DNA of 37,727 nucleotides. Origin: Ichthyophthirius multifiliis (lineage: Eukaryota; Ciliophora; Oligohymenophorea; Hymenostomatida). The stretch spans positions 1-37,727 of the forward strand of contig NW_004086858.1 in the NCBI RefSeq assembly GCF_000220395.1. The letters are read 5' to 3'. Of the stretch, positions 24,152-34,396 are shown piece after piece. Every line of letters starts with the position of its first letter. The first letter of the stretch is position 1. The notes under the pieces are model-generated. The model had not been told where the DNA came from and ran no database searches. It saw nothing but the letters and a program-made list of their open reading frames with translations. Both the position numbers and the translations under genes were made by a program.

Positions 24152-27100
24152 AGATATAAAATGATTTATAATAAATATAATAAACCTTGGTTATCTTCCG
24201 AATTCTTTTATATTATTATGTATTTATTTAAAGTTTTAATCTGAAAAGCTTTCACATAAAAATTTATTATTTCTATAAATAGCATCTACTAAATCTAATT
24301 GTCCAAAATCAAAAGCTATTTCATCTAAGAAAAATCCTATATATTTCGAAAGCGTAATTTAGTTTGCTTCCACGTTTATGCAAAAATGTGTTAAAACAAA
24401 ATACAAATTCCTTAATAACTAAAATATTTTCATTTTAGAAAGTTCACATATTGAACTTTATTTTAAAAATTTAACAAGTTAGTTTTGTGCATCTTTTATT
24501 AAATTAATAATAGGCATACTTCCTTCTAAAAAAGTGAATATTTTTTATCTAGTTTTATCGATTTCAAATCTACATTATTACCTTATAGTTTCTAATGCAT
24601 AAAAGTTATGAGGTTTTGTTAAAGTTTCAATATATTAAACATAAAACTTTGAAGGAGTTATACTTTTATCATCATTTACTATACTTCCCTTAAAAAATAA
24701 GCTATTTATATCATTTAGGGCATTATTCGTTTCTTGCAAATCTTCATTATGAAAGCTTTCGTTTTTAATAGATTCTGCTATTGCATTTAACCAAACTTCG
24801 GATTTTTCGGTAATCAATTTTAATTTATATATTCTTAATTAAAATACCTTTATTTAAAAATTGTAAAAAATAAACATTTATAAATTACTTAATATGGAAG
24901 TATGTCATTTTTATCAAACAAAACCTCCAGCTATTAAACATTATTAAACAAATAGTGTGTTTAACTAAAAAGTTTTAAAATTAATTATAATAAAGCATCT
25001 TATAATTAACTATCTGAAACTAAATAAAAAGAGACTAATAAAGAAGGTAATATTTCTGATGATACTTTCTATATAAATTATATTTTTATTAAATTTAAAA
25101 ATATTTAATTTATTACATGAATATCAGATTATTTTCCTACTAAAAGAAAATCTAAATCAGGAAATACTTTGTCTTCATCTTTAATGTAATTAACAAAATT
25201 TTTTAATTTATTTTTATTTTTGTGAACTTTATCTTTTTTTTAAAAAAAATTAAATAAACTAAACCTCTTTTCATTAGGTTTGTATTAATCATCTATATCA
25301 TCAATTCCAGTTCTATATATATTAGGAATAACGGTACATAACTATTCTTCCAAAATTTATTAAACTTTTTTTTATAACTATTCTTCTTAAAGAGTTAATA
25401 AATTATTTTAATTTCCTAAAATTTATATATTATATAATTTTAAATACATTTTTAAAAATATATTTACCAATTTGATCAAACCAAGTTAAAAAATTTAGAA
25501 TTAAATAATCCATTCTCATATTATATAAAAAGTGTAAAAGTTTACAAATTTCTTATTTTAAATCTGTTTCTATTTATAATTATTTTTGATTCTTTGCATC
25601 CTAGTTTTCGCTATTTTTTATCATCTAAATCAATGTAATTAAACCTCCTATAAGTGAATTATTTTAAAGAAAATTTTCACTGTATTCTGCTAATTCTTCT
25701 ATTATTTCTTTCTTTTTTTTATTAGTAATTCCAATATAATCTCCTACCATTTTAAGACCACATCCTATATTTTAAGTGGCATCAATTAATTACATAGTAG
25801 TTTTTTTAATTCCCTTTTTAATATCATTAAAAATCTTATTTTATTTTGCAAAATTTTATGCGATTTTTATTCTTTCATTTCTTTTTTATTATAAATTTAA
25901 AGTCAATTACATATTTGAGTAATCATATTCAAATAATTAAACTAAAGAAGTCATAATTTCTGGATATAAGTTTTTTTAATTAATAAGTGATAAAATATTA
26001 AATCTAATAAGGGTAATGAATAGTTTTACGATATTAAAAGTCAAAATATTCGAAAGGACATCCATTCCAGGCTAGTCTATATTGGTAATTCGATTAGTAT
26101 ATTGTTTTTTTATATTTGCATAGTGAGCGTTTATATCCTTGATATTTTCGTTTATGTATCCTAAACAGTCTGTTACTAATTTTTCAAAAAACCCTTTTCT
26201 TTCTTTAAATATTTCCTTGCTTTTTTTTATTGCTATTAAATTTTATTATGATAATTGAACATCCTATTCATAATCAATTTATTTAATATATTTAGATTTG
26301 TATATTCTACACATTTAAGGCAATATCAGTAAATTTAAAGGCTCGTGATCTACATATACTGTAGAAACTAACTAACAAAATGCACTTCTGATTTCGTCGT
26401 GTAAACGATTATTAAAAACTTGAGATATTAAATATTCTAAAGGAAATTATTATTCTAATTTATCGTTCCATAAATAATTCCTTGAAAGGGACAAATCCGA
26501 GTATAATTTTATCTATTCAACTAAATATATTAATTATTAGTTACTTTGTAAAGGACAATCTTTTCCAAATAAATTTTCGTCTAAAACGATTTCTTTTTAT
26601 TAATTATCTTGAAATTAAATCAGCATTTAACTTTTGTTTTTTAATTTATGTACATTGGAATAAATAAGCTTTTTTCGATAGTTTTTTTCTATTAGATAAG
26701 CTTAAATATAACCTCTTAGTTTACAGAAATACCGTTATCGTTAAATTTACAAATAGCTCTAAAGAAATTCAAAAAATTATGATTTCTGTTAAAACTGCCA
26801 AATTTGCAAACTGAGTTTATAATGTAAATTAAAATATTATTTTCCAAATTGTTAAAATCATTATCCAATTTATTTGTATTAGTAGATAATTAAATTTAAG
26901 TATCTAATCTACTCTAAGAACTTGACCTCGTCTGTCTTAAATTTCTTTTTTTTCTTTCTGCAAAATTAATATCATCAGTTAAGTTATTTAAAATAAATTC
27001 GTTTCTCCCAACAATAGAAATAATAAAATCTATAGCTTCTTTGATATATTTAGCTTAATATTTGAACATATTAAGTTTATTTGTGTATACATATTTTCCA

Positions 27101-29997
27101 TTTTCATTATTATCTTTACAAATTTAAATCAATAGATTATAAGCTATTTAAGCCATATTATATTTTAACTTAAGGTATTAATTATATTATTTTATCATTT
27201 TATTTTTCTGATGATGTATTAATTTATAAATACCAGTTTGCTCTTATAATATATCTTCCCCATTATAAAAATCATACTTAGACTTATTTATAAGTTACAC
27301 TTCTAGTTTCTACACATTGATTTTGACGTACTTTTATTTTTTTAGGCATTATTTAATTTTCTATACAAACTTATTCTTTTTATCTATTTTGAATATTGAA
27401 ACGACTTCTATTAATTCATCTTCAGTTAATAAATTTTACAGCAATTCGCTTATTAAGTCAATATAATATAATTCTGTCAATAATCTTTGCCTATTTTGGT
27501 TAATTTCACCATAATTTAATGTCTAATCGTCTATAGAAATGTTTATAATTTTATTTTGGCAAAAATTATCTATATCTAATAAGCACTAGTTTAATGCTTT
27601 TAATTGTTCCTCGTAATCTTATCTAATTAGTTCTTTTACTATTTAATTTTTATCAGTTAAACTTTACAATTTTTTTAAATTTTCTATTTGAGTGGATAAA
27701 ATGGGATAGCAACTCACCAAAAAGTTTGCTTCTTAAATTTCAGCCATAGTAGCTCTATATAATTTGAATGCGTCCTCATCTAAAGGTTATTACTTTTTTA
27801 TTTATATCATAATATTGGTTTTTAAATGTTTAAAAGTGCTTTCTTCATCTTTTTCTTCATTCCCATTTTCGTTTAGCCCTATATTTAATTAATTTTCACA
27901 ATGCTATTTTTCTTTGATGTGAATCCATCCCTAATTTAATATATTTTTTTATATTTATATTTATTTTATTTTATTTTTTACATCATAAAATTTTGATTTA
28001 ATATAAAAAATTGAATCTTTATTAATAAAATTATCATTTTCTTATTGAAAACCTATTTAGGTAAATTAAAAAAACGATGTTTGTTAAGGAGCGTCTAAAA
28101 CATTAAAATATCCTTCTAAAATATTATCTTTTTCTTTAATTTCAATATTTAAATATTTTCCAGTAATAAAATTTCTATTTTTAATTTTTTTTTAAAAAAA
28201 TTATTATTTATTTTGAAAAAAACCTTAAAAAGAAAATATCATCCCAATGTATTTTACCTCCTTAATAAAAGCAAATTTTTTCAACAACCCACATTCCATT
28301 AGTATTTCCTTCATATTTTTAAAACAATTCTTTTTAAATAGAATTTTCAATAGTTACAGCCAATTATTAATCTATTTTTTTCAAAATAAGTGTATTTGCC
28401 TATTCTATATGGTGTAACCAAATTATATCTCCGTACTGTATTAGATTTTTGTCTTCCTCAAAGTTAGAAAACTTGAATATTTTCCATTTCGTTTTTTAAT
28501 CTAATGATAAATTAGCCTCTTATTTTATCCTATTTTTTTCATGATAACTCACATTATTGGTTCCTATAGAAACAGTTTTAAATCCCACCTCATTTAATTT
28601 CATTTACGAAAAAGGAGAATATGAGTTTTTATAACCACTTGTGTCGCTGTTGTTGCTGTTATGAGAATGCTACATATAATTAATTTATTATATTCCTGGG
28701 ATTTATAAATAAATGCTATTAGCATCACCTTTTCTTTTTCCATTTATTGCTTCTAGTTGTAAAATATTAATGTTTGGGATTTTATTATTTATCAACAAAT
28801 AATTATTTCTGTCTACACTATGTTTTCTCTTATATTTAGGTTGTTATTCTAATATGGAAATCTGAGACTTTTAGAAAATATTTGATAATATATAATTATT
28901 TTATTTTTATATTTTACTTCTTGTGGAATATCATTATAAGAATTTATTGTTTAAATAGATTATTAAAGGTTCTAATATTATTTTTATTAATTCCATTTTT
29001 TTAAAAATTGACTCGCTTATTGTTTATCTTCAATTTCATTATAAACATTTTATTTTTCGACATGTTATTCATGCTTTTATTTTTATTCTGAGCAATGAAT
29101 ATATGGTAATCGGCCAAGATATGTTTTAGAAGAAGTTATATATACTAAATCATTAATATTAATAATTCTTTTTTTTATTCATAAATTTTTTATTAATATT
29201 TAAATATAAAAAACCTATTATTTCTTATCTAATGTGAAAAAGAATTTAATATTTTAAAATTTGTATTTTGAGAAGAGAATTCTTGCAATTCTAATTTAAA
29301 GTTTTCTTTTTCATAATCTTTTTAAAAAAATATAAATAAATTTTATTAAAATTATACCTGACTCAATGTAATTACAAACCAAAAATTTATTAGAAGCTAA
29401 ATGCAAAAATTATACATCTTAATTAAAGGAAATTTCTGTTCCCTTAATTTTTTCGTATAAATCCAAATTATTTTTATATTCCTAAATTACATTATTTTAA
29501 AGCTCTGCTTATTTTTATTCTTCCGATTTTTTAGCAACAGTTGTTTATCTTTTGTATTTATTGTTTGTTTTATTTTTTCTCTTATATGAAGAAATTAAAG
29601 CCTATTAATTAGTCACACTGAATACAGGATATATACGGAAAAGACATCTATCAAAAAGCTAACCATTACCATCATATTATAAACTTTTTATATAAGCTTT
29701 AGTTTATACAAATCCATCACATGTAATAAATTTTAAAAATTAATCTTTGGGACTTAAAGATAATACATCTCCAAATTTTAAAGGTATTTATTCTGTTATT
29801 TCATTAGTAAATTATTATTGCTATAAAATTATTTCGTCACTTCTTTATAATGTTTTTTGGGTTTTTATAACACCTGAATGCTTATGACAAGAAGCATCTG
29901 CGAATTTGGAAAAAGTTTGCACCGTTTATGTTAATGGTTACTCATTGTTTTTATCTTTTGAAATTAATATTTACTATGTATTTTGCTAACTATTCAT
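19276..29997 (-). CDS. IP3-receptor/ryanodine-receptor family Ca2+ release channel
   Basis: This 10.7 kb, multi-intron gene codes an intracellular ligand-gated Ca2+ channel. The start is ATG 29995-29997, in frame with the conserved N-terminus; TGA is at 19276-19278. In order: IP3R-type N-terminal domain (KFGDVLSLSPKDQFLKFITC near 29770; NKFLVCNY near 29390), MIR region (LIQYGDIIWLHHIEQANTL near 28420), RIH repeats (FLNFFRAICKFNDNGISVNQ near 26740; TKLTEGGNPKVQKTVYNYF near 22450), RIH-associated motif (LFCEGHNLDLQNYLRHQ near 22050), membrane helices from about 21000, an S4-S5-like segment (AFHLTEFLLRYPTLRN), pore loop TFKNNGGLGGYYES near 19860, the inner helix ending IFSGIIIDKFSQLRDDEQ, and the C-terminal zinc-finger-like CFICGH...HIKNEHYLWNY. 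Length and domain order match full IP3R proteins (about 2,700 residues). It probably sits in ER, alveolar-sac or contractile-vacuole membranes, as related Paramecium channels do. IP3 binding itself cannot be judged. Confidence 0.93.
19780..19880 (-). other. Pore loop and selectivity filter of the Ca2+ release channel
   Basis: The filter reads NNGGLGGYYE, where animal IP3 receptors have GGGVGD and ryanodine receptors GGGIGD. The following aspartate is replaced by Gly-Tyr-Tyr-Glu. An intron with GTAATT...ATTAG ends follows KVPS, and the exon resumes with DDYNYGRFFIENF. Confidence 0.85.
24060..24180 (-). other. TA-rich intron inside the channel gene
   Basis: This block of TA/TAAA repeats interrupts coding sequence of the channel. 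Both flanks read as minus-strand protein, so it is intronic rather than intergenic. Exact splice sites were not fixed. Confidence 0.6.
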
Positions 29998-30405
29998 ATT
30001 ATAATTTCTTTTTTTTTGTAAGAATTTACTTCGGCAAATTATTTTTAGTTTTTTCAATACAACTTTTAATAAAAATATATATATTTTATATTTTTATTAA
30101 TTTTTATTTAAAAATACATATTTATATATACAAAAAAATAATTTTAAAAAATTATATTTTGATTTTTAGTTTTTCTTCTATATAAAAATTACTTTATTTT
30201 TATTTTTCTAATTTAATTTAAACTAATAATTTCTATTTACTAAAATTTATTTGAAATATCAAAATAATATTTTATTTATGTTTATTTTTAAAAAATCAAA
30301 AATATATATAATTAAATAAATTACTTAAATATTAATTTATGAATATTAATAAATTTTTTATTCAATTTAATAAAATAAATACAGAAACCTCTTTTTTAAT
30401 TTTAT
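29998..30405. other. AT-rich 5' flank of the channel gene
   Basis: No coding frame with protein character is seen. The promoter and 5' leader of the channel gene should lie here. A plus-strand ORF in 29928-30185 is antisense and compositionally random (hydrophobic, Phe/Tyr/Ile only). Confidence 0.5.
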
Positions 30406-30651
30406 TCAAAAAAGAAATGGAAACAAATAATTAATTAATAATATATTAGTCTTTTACAAGTCTTTTATGTTTTTCAATAAATAAAATATATCTCTGTAAA
30501 TAATCGTTAATTATTTATCTTGCAAGATGTAAATATATCCAGTTTTATCATATTTTACCAAAATAGTTTATTGATTGTGCGTTAAATATTTTTTTTTTAT
30601 TATTATAATTTTAATAAAGAAAGTTTTTAAAGTTTATCTGTAATTCATCAT
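30406..30651 (-). CDS. Weak 81-residue hypothetical ORF
   Basis: From ATG 30649-30651 to TGA 30406-30408 there is an uninterrupted frame (81 residues). Its middle has protein-like composition (LVKYDKTGYIYILQDKQLTI; IYRDIFYLLKNIKDLQKTN). A 40-nt GTAAAA...TTGCAAG intron could remove the YDKTGYI part and join an alternative upstream frame to the amphipathic helix. YDKTGYI superficially resembles an EF-hand-like segment of voltage-gated channels, but no full loop is present. I do not recognise the product. Confidence 0.25.
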
Positions 30652-31012
30652 TTTTTTATTTATTAAATTTTAATAAGTTAAGGTTATATATTTTTATTTT
30701 TTAAAGTTATTTATATAAATTGCATTAAAATTTTAAACTGAGAAATTTTATTATTTTAAAATTAAAATCATTAATTTAAAATAAAAAGCTAATAATGATT
30801 AAATATTTTAATGTTTCATTAAAAAAATAAAGTGAAGCATTAAAATCTAATTTTGTATAATAATATTCTAATATATTATGTTAAGTGAAAAAAAATATAA
30901 ATATAAATTAGTCTATTAAATAATAAATTAAAATTATGATTTTAAATAATTAATAAGTTAATATAAATATGCAAAATTTAAATATTTATCTTATATAATC
31001 TGTTTTATTAAC
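30652..31012. other. AT-rich 3' flank of the LRR gene
   Basis: A minus-strand stretch near 30830 (SLYFFNETLKYLI) has faint similarity to the repeat in the adjacent gene and may be a decayed extra repeat beyond the TGA at 31013. Otherwise nothing is seen. Confidence 0.35.
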
Positions 31013-32537
31013 TCAAATTTAATTGAATAAAGATATTTCAGTATATATTAAAAAACTATAATAATAAAATTTAATTTAAAACTTAGTATTATTTATTACT
31101 TAAAAAACAATTATAAGTGAATTAAATAAATTAAACTTTAATAAAATTCTAAAAAATAATATTTTATTTCTTTTTGTCTCATCTAATTATTGTGCCTAAA
31201 CAAAATAAAATTCGATAAAATAGTATTGATAAATATTTACAAAAAGTTTAATTCCAATTCTATAATATGATTTTGTTTCAATATATTTTCAAACAACTAT
31301 GCGAAAGAATGTCTTTAAAATTTTATATTCATACTAATCAAAATAATTAAAAAAAATATTTATAAAGCATTTATTTAAAAATATTTTATAACCAGAAATT
31401 TAATCTCAGAACATGTAAATTTGAGAAATCAGTTATACATTTAGATAAACTTTAAAATCCTAAATCAGTAAACTTTATATTAGAACTTTTTATTGATTTA
31501 AATAAAAATAATAAAAGTATTTAAAACTCAAATGATAAGCATAATATAGATAAATGATTCAATTTATTAATACTAGAGCTTAACATAATTAAACTTTCGT
31601 CTTAAAGATTTTGATTAATTCTAAAGATTAAAATAATATCAATAATTTCCAGATTAAAATAAAAAGATAATAAATATAAAAATATTTGCAATTGGTTTTA
31701 TATTTTTAAGCTTTATTTACCCAAAATATAATTTAAGAGTTTCAAGCTATTAAAGTTAACATATTGCACCACATAAATTATCAAACCCTTTTTGAGTAAT
31801 TGCATTATTCATGCTAAAACTTAATTAAATAAATAATTATCTAATAAGTAAAACCTTAATACCAATTCAAAATTTTATAAAGATTACAATTAACCTAATC
31901 CTTGACAAAATTAAATTATTCCGTTATCTTAAATGATTTAATTAGATCTAAATTAAATAATTAAACTACATTTATATTAAATAATAAATTAATTTAATAT
32001 TACGCAAGACATAATACAAATGTTTGTAATTATCTTCTTTGCTATATTGCATATTATTTAATATAATTTAAAGAAAGATCTGTTAACTTATTATTATACC
32101 TATTTTATTTTAAATGTTTGTGTTTTATTATTTGATGATATTTTTATTAATTATTCTTATTACCCAAATGAGAACTATAAGCTTTCTAAATATTTTATTC
32201 CTTAAATTAATTTCAATAATTATTATAGCTCACTATCATTTAATTCTTCTCCACTTTTTTATTTATTAACATTAAAAGCTATTATTTTTTTACTTCCTGA
32301 ATAATAGCTTTAGAATTTTATTTTTATCTTGAATTTAGTATACTATATCAATAATTTACTAAAAAATAAAAATAATTTATAAAAAATATAATAAAAATTA
32401 CTTTAAATTATAACTATAGATCTTCAATTATTTTTAATTCATTATTCTAATTATCTTGTTTTTTTTTATATAATAGTACATATAACTTAGCATTTTTTAA
32501 TTAAGTTACATTAAAAGACTATTTTATTTTTTTTCAT
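31013..32537 (-). CDS. Leucine-rich repeat protein, one repeat per exon
   Basis: The model gives 322 residues from ATG 32535-32537 to TGA 31013-31015. Introns are 32447-32486, 32359-32401, 32254-32293, 32100-32163, 31966-32003, 31814-31854, 31621-31720, 31486-31527, 31334-31392, 31196-31240 and 31056-31099. The summed exons are divisible by three without any correction. From residue 50 on, each exon encodes one repeat with the pattern N-x-[ILF]-x-D-x-[GS]-x-x-x-L-x-x-x-I-x-x-L-x-x-L-x-x-L-x-L-x-F, for example NAITQKGFDNLCGAICQL then QQLETLKLYF, and NIKFTDLGFQSLSKCI then TDFSNLHVLRLNF. Spacing near 31 residues per turn is like ribonuclease-inhibitor-type LRRs common in ciliates. It is presumably a protein-binding solenoid; the partner is unknown. 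The first two exons are the least certain part, since the A9 run near 32462 forces the choice of an intron. Confidence 0.8.
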
Positions 32538-33378
32538 TTTTTTAGCAAAGTATTTATTTAAATAATTAATGTATATCTAAAAAAAATTAAATTATATAAA
32601 TTTTAAATAAAAATTTAGAATTAAATTGTGTAACCAGTTATTTTGTTTTTTCGTTTCTTCAGAACTATTTTTTAAAATTTAAATAAATAAAGAAAGACTA
32701 TTATCCATTTTTTTTAACATTTTATTTTTAAAGATTGAATTTATTAAAAAATTACAGAAAAAAGAAAAAAAATATAAATAACTAATATATTATAATATTA
32801 TACTTTTATAAATAAGTAATAATATTATTTTATATTTATTTTTTTGTTTATTTTGTTTAATATTTCACAAACTAACCAAAAAGTATTTTTAATAATATCA
32901 ATATTATTTTTAAACGTCAATCAAATATTAATTTTTATTTATTTATAAAATACATTTTTATAAGTAGTTTTTTTTATTTAAAATATATATTTTAGAATTT
33001 TACTAAATATTATTGAATTATTGAAAGAAATATTTTTTTTTCTTTTTTATATAATTAAAAAAAAGCCTTAAATGAAATGATATTTTAAATAAATAAAAAT
33101 ATATAAATAAAAAAATATTTATATATGACAAAAATAGCTATAATTTTTATAATAAGTAATAATATTTGGAATAAATATATAATAAATATTATAATAAAAA
33201 ATAGTGATTTTTAAATTTTAAATATATAATTATTTAAAATTTTATAATGCTTATAATGCATAAACATAAAATATTATATATATTAAAATAATTAATTTTT
33301 TTTTTATATTTATTATTTAATAAAAAAAAAAATATTTTATATATATATATAAAAAATTAATTATTAACAAGCAAAGCA
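32538..33378. other. AT-rich divergent intergenic region
   Basis: About 840 bp between the LRR gene start (minus) and the Atg13-like gene start (plus). It is nearly all A/T, with no coding frame of protein character. Both promoters should be here. Confidence 0.55.
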
Positions 33379-34260
33379 ATGTCTTATATGCAAACGCTAA
33401 ATGAAGAAAGTATTAATTTTATAAAAAAAGCAGTCGATTTAATATTGTAATTTCGAAATTTTTAAGAATAATAATAAAAATTAAATATAATAGACTGTAA
33501 TTTCAATTTAATAAATGATAAAATATTCAAAATAATTGAGGATAACATTTAATAAAACTAAAATTGGACAAAAAGTTAATAAAAAGAATTAAACATAGAA
33601 GTTTTTGATAAAAATACATAAATAAAATATGAAGAATGGTAATTTAAACTTGAATATATAGAAAACTTTGAATAAAGTTCCCATGTAATAAGAAACATAT
33701 CAATTTTTATATTAAATTTAACTATTTTATTGAGGACAATTTTATCTTTATTAGTATCTTTACCATTATATATGTAAAAAAAGGATCTAAATATATGTAA
33801 AAATGTTCACTTTACTAATTAGTTTTTGAAAGAATTTTAAAGTAATGATAAAATTGGTTTTTTTTCAAAAAAATTATATTTAATACATTATAATTTCGAG
33901 TTTAGTGTAAAATATATACAAAATTTGCCAAATTTAGGACAATTTTCTATTTATTCTTAAGTTTAGAAATCTAATAGTTTATCTAATTATAATAACTCTA
34001 TGCAAAATTTGAATTTTTCTTCGAATAATAATAGTATGGATAAGAAATCAATTAAAAATGAAGAGGAAGAAAAAGAAAATATATATTAAAATTTATAAAA
34101 TAACTAAAATTGTATTTAAATTATTGAGTCAATAGATTATTCATTTTATTCTAAAGTTTAAAATGTTTTTAAAGAATTGGCTTAACTTGGGGATCCTTTT
34201 TTCGTAAATAAAAATTAAAAATAAACTTAATAGTAATTATTAGTGTAATTTTTTAAATGA
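33379..34260 (+). CDS. ATG13: Atg13-like HORMA-domain protein
   Basis: A single-exon gene of 293 residues runs from ATG 33379 to TGA 34258-34260. Atg13 is the regulatory subunit of the Atg1/ULK kinase complex that starts autophagosome formation. The N-terminal 200 residues follow the Atg13 HORMA pattern: ELNIEVFDKNTQIKYEEWQF corresponds to the strand carrying the conserved Trp ('LERW/EIW'), IFILNLTILLRTILSLLVSL and the following PLYMQ to 'LLLRSLY--TR-LPAYKL', and YLIHYNFEFSVKYIQN to the closing 'TP-G-L---V-Y' strand. A Ser/Asn-rich low-complexity linker and a short acidic patch (NEEEEKEN) follow, and a C-terminal helix ends the protein, which is shorter than fungal Atg13. The call rests on pattern, not on a search; another HORMA-like protein such as Atg101 is possible but fits less well. 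Confidence 0.62.
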
Positions 34261-34396
34261 AATAAATAATTTATCATATAATAAATATATGTTTTAAAAA
34301 TAAAAATTGGGTTTATATTTTTTTTAATTTTTTTTAAAAAAACTGAATATTTTAATTCAAAAAAATAAAAACTTAAAAAAATTCTAAAAAATTAAA
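34261..34396. promoter_or_regulatory. Short tandem intergenic region
   Basis: Only 136 bp lie between the Atg13-like stop and the calpain start, both on the plus strand. This is compact even for a ciliate, so the calpain promoter must lie here or overlap the upstream gene. No element is recognisable. Confidence 0.4.

Noticed and set aside
26482-26667. Plus-strand ORF
   Set aside because: It is antisense to the channel gene RIH region, which codes convincingly on the minus strand.
29928-30185. Plus-strand hydrophobic ORF
   Set aside because: It overlaps the channel start codon and AT-rich flank; composition is random and no family is recognisable.
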